Assembly: GCF_000210295.1 (NCBI RefSeq)
Contig: NC_026744.1
Coordinates: 1,736,001 to 1,800,000 of the forward strand
DNA: 64,000 nucleotides
Reading direction: 5' to 3'
Source: Trypanosoma brucei gambiense DAL972
Lineage: Eukaryota; Euglenozoa; Kinetoplastea; Trypanosomatida; Trypanosomatidae
The stretch's first letter is position 1; every line of letters starts with the position of its first letter. This document shows positions 59,601 to 64,000 of this stretch, in pieces. A program made the position numbers and the translations under genes. A model generated the notes under the pieces. The model saw nothing but the letters and a program-made list of their open reading frames with translations. It had not been told where the DNA came from and made no database searches.

Positions 59601-61036
59601 CGGTTTAGTGTCTCTGCTGCGGAGACGGCGTAGAACTTCTTCGTTGCCGACGTAACAACAATGCCCTTAGCAACCCGGGGCTCCAAAACTGTCAGCTTCA
59701 CCGGGGGCGGCGTCGCGTATCCTAGCATACCAAGCAGGTTGTCACACGTCACGTGCAATCTCTCAACCTGTTCCGCTAACGCACGAAACTGCATATCCTC
59801 GGTAGAAGTCTTAACCACATTGCCTCGTGTGTCTCTCTGTTCCCCTAACAGCTGCCACCACTCCTCCAACTTCGTTTTGTGCCATAGGTAGGATTTCAGG
59901 GCTACTTTTGAAGTTGTAACTGCTAACGCAAAAAATTGCTCCTTCTCCGCATCTGTGCTGTCATACATACCCGGCATAATACGAACACACCTCAAGCGGG
60001 CCGCACTCAGCTCCACTGCCTGCTGAAGGGAGGCCTCATCAACAACATCCGATGTCTTTGTTGTAGGATTAAATACCCGACGAACTCCAGCGGATCCCAC
60101 AAAAAATATATCTTCCCTCTTAGGCTTACTGATACCCGTAGTCAGCTCCATGGGCCCATGATAGTTGGCGAGATCGCTCAGTTGGACAGAGGTGTCTTCC
60201 ACTGTGCCCTCCGCACCAAACAGACGGGAAACCACGGCGTTTGTTCCTCCAAGTATTTCTATACCGACCTCACGAATGATAAAAGCCGACAGCGATAGGA
60301 CAGCTGCGGTAGTAGAAGGGGATAGAGGGGCCGATAAACGCTTTTCCACGACACCGTGTAGCAACCTGAGAAAAGCCAGAACAGGTTTTGCATCATCCAG
60401 CAGACCGGCGAGCCACCACTCGCAGGTCACCTTGACAACCAGACGCAGGTGGTTGAGCTCTTCCATCGGTGCTTTCATTGTGGACAGCGTGTTATTGCTG
60501 CTTCCAGGGGCAGCTGAAGCGACGCCGTTACTACTAGCAGTGGAACCTAGTGAACCTGCCCCTGCATTTCCATCGCCTCCACTAGGTCCCACAGGGGCTG
60601 CACCGACTTCCATACGCTGTATGGCTGCTTTCAGCTCCTCCATGCTAACGACCTTTTCAGCATTCTCCTTCACTCCCTTCTGCACCAACGGCCAAAAACT
60701 CTCATAACGCTGATGCACCTCGGAGCAGACAACGACAAAAGAATGAGCGTCACTGGCTTTCATTTTTGTCCCTTGGCAGAGGGACTGCACAACTCCCTGG
60801 GCGGCCTCCGAAGTAAACATGGCAAAACTAACAACGTCAAGCTGATCGAGTATTACTTTCTCTGATGCTTCTGCCGAATAGTCTTTAAACCGCTTGGCTA
60901 GGGCCGTCGCCTTCTTCAGGTTGGACGTCAAGGAAGGGGACTTTTCCGCAAATGCCATTCGTCCCGGTTGCGGATTCCTGTTTCGCTCCCGCAGCGTCAT
61001 TCGTTCCGTAAGGAACTGGAGGACGCTTGAGCTCAT
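56654..61036 (-). CDS. UPF2: UPF2/NMD2-like nonsense-mediated decay factor
   Basis: The 1460-residue protein starts at the ATG at 61036. Its long helical body is consistent with the several MIF4G repeats of UPF2: TLRDVQHLKWDNIPLLADLLADLG in the middle repeat, and YTPHPNGCSPDCSRLRCCVSLLSGS near the third. A highly acidic stretch (about 1265-1315) is followed by MKFVVLRRPVRGGG, then NTLTLPRDTEFARSALHLQEQHRRQRDELREVTLRINRM. That end matches the C-terminal UPF1-binding region of UPF2 (VNFVMLTRKGNK... LTLDIN). UPF2 bridges UPF1 and UPF3 in NMD. Only the MIF4G count is uncertain. The acidic region includes a hexanucleotide microsatellite. Confidence 0.9.
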   Translation of the reverse strand: MSSSVLQFLTERMTLRERNRNPQPGRMAFAEKSPSLTSNLKKATALAKRFKDYSAEASEKVILDQLDVVSFAMFTSEAAQGVVQSLCQGTKMKASDAHSFVVVCSEVHQRYESFWPLVQKGVKENAEKVVSMEELKAAIQRMEVGAAPVGPSGGDGNAGAGSLGSTASSNGVASAAPGSSNNTLSTMKAPMEELNHLRLVVKVTCEWWLAGLLDDAKPVLAFLRLLHGVVEKRLSAPLSPSTTAAVLSLSAFIIREVGIEILGGTNAVVSRLFGAEGTVEDTSVQLSDLANYHGPMELTTGISKPKREDIFFVGSAGVRRVFNPTTKTSDVVDEASLQQAVELSAARLRCVRIMPGMYDSTDAEKEQFFALAVTTSKVALKSYLWHKTKLEEWWQLLGEQRDTRGNVVKTSTEDMQFRALAEQVERLHVTCDNLLGMLGYATPPPVKLTVLEPRVAKGIVVTSATKKFYAVSAAETLNRFESDEQRIFYEYVPDFLIISDELLKSLLSEKPSWDSLGRQGVLAQSPCAGVTDAREKKAHKRKEEGEGKDTASNSDTRCVGESRSPSYMKVSTTVERRLWLAWLAVPATLFDEYAVVLQLLEELEQCRSADAIDKWCVQYMQEALRPLEHSSGSVALGSVFFTNCRMLLAMEVWYSPWVQQPDMVPYLSRCIAEFSQYFPDMSEFIAGRLDAHWKSLCKADSGISEEKLRDQVEGTVRYICDLTKFGAIAHLAVFSVLRVGMEDLHGRISPYLISSVMKYCGFFLSRNQTTRQPFNKALGKLESALSKTTLNDEGSDLIRASLDFLHVPSAPRRPVAQVERSPLELYVRHLLNDVLSRQKYKFVCEKLVKVPWEDPAKRNGLVATLRDVQHLKWDNIPLLADLLADLGRAGHESLVLRIVETVAEDLRRDLEVVPRDTEVEAVEMTEEIRYYAEASQLHAEYRSMSLRLLDCVFITHLCRARVLSFRFVSYIVAQLLCYTPHPNGCSPDCSRLRCCVSLLSGSLTFLPWQQRDSRSRSAERLAGLHQLMRKMMALLFVHRYTIRALPLDLSQRLDELVSQLDECMRQGSGVGQPKGRDKHRGGEEKERSQDSVSESTAPPPGMRLPKSLQEAEAYAKVVEEEHVLPANVWYDRMCEKMRKSCREDFPHCRISSVQVRAASSSQVESTVAENVEENLMGLSTQDVDHVYDAVSSHGSDAGESYARGEYDVSTQSDGSSDESPDFDSDYSHSSTLSGFSRSDSDMISEENEDDDMDDEDDEEEEYSDVEEEEYSDDEEEEEEDEDEDEDEDEDEDDDNKKIAAAEALRLRIEEANLDAKLRALMSETQRDGIFRAASAATKGGAAERLIKQELTAGIRLHRQQQRSQQPHEESANRQEMKFVVLRRPVRGGGSTNTKPGGTSAGADPHGASANEGVDRNTLTLPRDTEFARSALHLQEQHRRQRDELREVTLRINRMQESERR
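57160..57203. repeat. In-frame (CATCTT)n hexanucleotide repeat in UPF2
   Basis: About seven CATCTT units on +, read on - as alternating Glu/Asp codons in the acidic linker of the UPF2-like protein. Two copies of a 25-bp CTGAGTATTCCTCTTCCTCG-type unit follow at about 57222-57266. Length polymorphism between strains is likely because the frame is preserved by hexamer changes. Confidence 0.85.
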
Positions 61037-61832
61037 TCGCTCCCACCTGAAATAATTCGGCCAACCTATTCGGTTTCTTGCTTTCCTTCACAACTGAAAC
61101 GGGCCTTGGCACCGATCAGTATATATATATATATATATATTTTGGGAACGAAAACAGATATTTGTGCACTAAACTATGTAAGAAATATGCTTCTGCTCCT
61201 GTGAAAGCGCGTGAAAATTAAGAAAATAAGGTTTGTAAGTGCAGGGCAAGTACAATAGACTGCTACCCGGAAAAGGAACAGGGAAACGCATCCACGTAAG
61301 TACGCAGTTTGGAGCGCATCATATAACGCTCGCTCCTCACGCCCGGTCGTTGACACCACTGGTGGGTCCCAGGCCACCCGAATGAGGCTCACGAGCTCGT
61401 TTTTTCACTTGTTTGGTACTAATACGCCTTTGTACTAGTGTTTAAGGGGAGGGAAAGTGCCTTTTTTTTTTTACTCATTGCGGCCCATATCCCGTTCGAT
61501 CAGGCACGAGCGAAAGGCTGGGCACTTCTGCTCTCGCAAAGATCCCCCCTCTATGAAGAAATATGAAATTCAACTGAAAAGTTCATGGCGCCTTTTCTTC
61601 TCTGTTGTTTTGATCATGTTGCAGACACTTATTCTATGGATATTTTCTGTAGGTGCTGATGATGACGTCAAGCATTTGGAGGCTAACCCAGGATTTCCCG
61701 AACAGCCATTCTCCTGCTACTACTACGTCCCTCTTTCACTTCCCCTCACACGCTCTCCCCCTTCTAGTCAACCGCAGAATACCCAGACGTCTGAGAGGCA
61801 CTGGTCCATCATGTCTTGTGCAAACGGCTCTC
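61037..61832. other. 0.8-kb intergenic region
   Basis: Contains a (TA)n tract at 61120-61140 and T-rich pyrimidine sequence. A 202-codon + frame (61457-62065) with a putative TM overlaps the neighbouring gene and is not called. No gene on -. Confidence 0.65.
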
Positions 61833-64000
61833 CTACTTCTCGTTCGCCTCATTGTCACCGTCACCTACGGTTAATGCCGGCGACACTGTTGCATCGCGAT
61901 GCTCCTCCGGAGAGGTTGCTGCCGGTGATGCAGTTGGTACACGAAACGGGACGTGTGAAGGGATCAGGACATGTGAGCCGAGGTAGACAGTGTTCAGCGC
62001 CTCCGAGCCGGCCTCAGACTTCACGAAGAAGCCGGGGAGTTGGATGCTTCCAGGATAACGCCTGAGCGCCTCTACGTTAATTTGCTTTTTCCCCATACAT
62101 TCTTGCATGACACGGATGCCAAGATCGCATATTAAACGAGCCTTTTTGCTTCCGTGATTGTCAAGCTTATCATCCGTCTGTTTGATACGACTAAACAGTT
62201 CCATTACGAAACTCGCGCACTGGGCGCTCTGACGGAAAAGTTCGTCAAACAACAGGTGCCATACCCGCTGATATGCGATGAAATGACTATCACTCTCACT
62301 CTCGTAAAAAGTGTGATGCGCCATGAAGAGTACCAAAAAGGGTATACTGTACTCAAGAAAGCAACTGAGTGCTTCTCTGCTAGAGAGCGTAGCTCCCGAC
62401 TGTGTCTGCCTGGAGCGTAGGTGGTTACCAACTTTGCAAAGGACGTCCCTCAGTTGCTGGTAGTCGCTTTTCGTCTCTTCGGAAATAGCAGTGAGAATGA
62501 GGCAGGCCACGTGCCGCATGTCACATCGACCGTTAGTAACATGCCGGAAAACTTTGTGTTGGATGGCGCGTCGTACCGCAGTTTCACTCTCCGCTGAAAG
62601 AACCACCGCCACCGCAAGCGCCCTTTCGATGGTTGACGAGGGATGGACAATGAGTTTCAACAACTGCTGGTTGATAGAGCGGCGCCGAAGGCACGCCCTG
62701 ATAGACTGCGAATCAAACTCGCCGACTAGTTTGTAAGCGGACAGTAGAGTGTCGAGTACCTCGTTGGTTGAAATGCTGCCATCGCCTTCCGATGGAACGT
62801 ACGTTGAAAGGGCTGACAAACATTTCGCGGCCGCATCAACAACCGCGCTGGCAAGCGACATGGAGGGTAGCTCGAGGCACTTCGCTTTCATGTGTGGGGT
62901 TTCACTTTCTGAGGATTTGTCGCGCGCAGCGACAAGAAGGTAATTAGTGACAGCGGGCACCAGCGACCCACCCTTTACCGATCGCTGCGCACAAGGGTCT
63001 TTTATGAGTACTGACAGAGCTTTTAGCAAGCACACGGCCCCGTTGTTAATCTCCGCAGCACTGTGACGAATGTGATGAGCCAACGTGTTCGCCAATTCCC
63101 CCACTTTGCAAAACTGCTCCAACCCACGGATCCGCGCGATTGCTATCAGGCAACGCGCCGCTTGCTTGCATACTTTCCCCTGCATTACGGGTGCGACGTC
63201 GTTAAGGAGCGGTCCGCCCGGGCGCTCACACAATGTACACAGGGTTTTAACAAGTCCACAGTTGCGGACAACGGTAGCGGTATCACCGCCTCCCGGGAAA
63301 ATGGCCTGTTTTGATTCCTTTTCTCCATATTGGGACACGTAGCGGGCCCAGTCAGTTATGCAAAACAGCGTAAGTAGCACGTTTGAGGGAGTGGCACAAG
63401 CAGTCACACCCGCACACGCTTTTTCCAGAAGCTCAACAAGCGGCCCAACGCATGCTGGAAGAAATGCTGGTGTGGAACGACAACAAAACAATAGTGCACG
63501 TAGGAGGCCATTGACTTTGCCCTGCAGCGAAGCACATGGTTTTGGGGGTTTGCTTTCACGGCCAAGTCGGCAAATGTCACCCAACCGCGCAAGCAGCTCT
63601 TCTACATCCTCCACTTCAGTGGGGAGCATCATCTGCTTCGACAAGGAGTCCTGAACGAACTTCAGAACATGTTTGTCGACACGTCCCTCCAGCCCACGTA
63701 TGAGACGCTCACGTTCCGTCGCGCACCGAGTGACACCTTCGGAGCAGCAGTTTATGAAAGCTCTCGAAACCCTGTCGTCCTTGGCGAGGAAAAGAGCGTT
63801 CCATTCTCCATGCTGAGAGTGAGATATACCCACAAGAAACTTCAGTATTCGATGTGCTTTGTTGGCCACCTCTTGGCCCTCTGCTGATCTGAGGTCAATG
63901 TTTCGCCCCTCTTCCCGTAGCTGAAAGAGTCGTAGAACACTGAGCCGGACCTGCGCCTTTTTACCCGCAAAAACAAGCAACCTGTCGAAACATTCCGGAC
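61833..64000 (-). CDS. Hypothetical alpha-solenoid (ARM/HEAT-like) protein, 5' end missing
   Basis: This is the C-terminal 721 codons of a gene that continues past the right edge. The frame is still open at 64000, and the TTG at 63980 is an internal Leu, not a start. The sequence is almost entirely alpha-helical with amphipathic repeats (LLRALLFCCRSTPAFLP, LLKALSVLIKDP, LKLIVHPSSTIERALAVAVV, RHVACLILTAISEE), typical of armadillo/HEAT scaffolds. The last 40 residues are Pro/Ser/Thr-rich and disordered, ending DNEANEK. No catalytic motif or specific family recognised. The gene is well supported; the function is unknown. Confidence 0.82.
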   Translation of the reverse strand, partial: PECFDRLLVFAGKKAQVRLSVLRLFQLREEGRNIDLRSAEGQEVANKAHRILKFLVGISHSQHGEWNALFLAKDDRVSRAFINCCSEGVTRCATERERLIRGLEGRVDKHVLKFVQDSLSKQMMLPTEVEDVEELLARLGDICRLGRESKPPKPCASLQGKVNGLLRALLFCCRSTPAFLPACVGPLVELLEKACAGVTACATPSNVLLTLFCITDWARYVSQYGEKESKQAIFPGGGDTATVVRNCGLVKTLCTLCERPGGPLLNDVAPVMQGKVCKQAARCLIAIARIRGLEQFCKVGELANTLAHHIRHSAAEINNGAVCLLKALSVLIKDPCAQRSVKGGSLVPAVTNYLLVAARDKSSESETPHMKAKCLELPSMSLASAVVDAAAKCLSALSTYVPSEGDGSISTNEVLDTLLSAYKLVGEFDSQSIRACLRRRSINQQLLKLIVHPSSTIERALAVAVVLSAESETAVRRAIQHKVFRHVTNGRCDMRHVACLILTAISEETKSDYQQLRDVLCKVGNHLRSRQTQSGATLSSREALSCFLEYSIPFLVLFMAHHTFYESESDSHFIAYQRVWHLLFDELFRQSAQCASFVMELFSRIKQTDDKLDNHGSKKARLICDLGIRVMQECMGKKQINVEALRRYPGSIQLPGFFVKSEAGSEALNTVYLGSHVLIPSHVPFRVPTASPAATSPEEHRDATVSPALTVGDGDNEANEK

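Noticed and set aside
61457..62065. + strand 202-codon frame with a TM-like stretch
   Set aside because: Overlaps the 3' end of the helical-repeat gene on the opposite strand, has low-complexity Ser/Pro/His sequence, and runs against the direction of the unit.

Overview
This is a trypanosomatid nuclear chromosome segment, almost certainly Trypanosoma brucei. The organism call rests on an N-terminal CYP51 fragment that I recognise as the T. brucei enzyme, a glycosomal-type pyruvate phosphate dikinase ending in AKL, a 266-residue 6-phosphogluconolactonase ending in AKF, intron-less genes, (TA)n/(CA)n-rich intergenic DNA and poly-purine runs on the + strand that read as trans-splicing poly-pyrimidine tracts on the - strand. 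From memory CYP51, PPDK and 6PGL are all on chromosome 11 of T. brucei; this was not checked.

Every credible protein gene is on the - strand, so the window lies inside one polycistronic transcription unit read from high to low coordinates. No strand switch, tRNA, rRNA, VSG or intact retroposon was seen. In transcription order: a truncated helical-repeat protein (61833-64000), UPF2-like NMD factor, kinesin, START protein, a hypothetical protein, a leucine-rich-repeat protein, RLP24, an ATAD2-like AAA/bromodomain protein, a tandem-PUB protein, 6PGL, a 4.0-kb gene-poor block (32181-36212) with one weak small-ORF candidate, a PDZ/CCHC/CCCH/RS protein, a 2.8-kb gap, a protein with an acidic tail, two identical RPS5 copies, a ZNHIT1-like protein, PPDK, an inositol-polyphosphate 5-phosphatase, a protein with a degenerate fatty-acid-synthase acyltransferase-like fold, an isocitrate-dehydrogenase-like pseudoenzyme, a split-RRM protein, SEC61 alpha, a DHHC palmitoyltransferase and truncated CYP51.

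Neighbours are not functionally clustered, as usual for trypanosomatids. Broad themes are RNA biology (UPF2, RRM protein, PDZ/CCCH protein, RLP24, RPS5), glycosomal metabolism (PPDK, 6PGL), ER/lipid functions (SEC61, CYP51, DHHC, START) and chromatin (ATAD2-like, ZNHIT1-like). Several predicted start codons that would be TTG or GTG were moved to the first in-frame ATG.

The most interesting material is (1) the 15654-18056 protein, whose middle follows the fungal FAS/SAT acyltransferase fold but lacks both the catalytic Ser and His signatures; (2) the IDH-fold pseudoenzyme; (3) an RRM apparently interrupted by about 130 residues; (4) the tandem PUB protein; (5) a PDZ plus two zinc fingers plus RS tail architecture; and (6) the GC-rich gene-poor block with a possible small membrane-protein gene.
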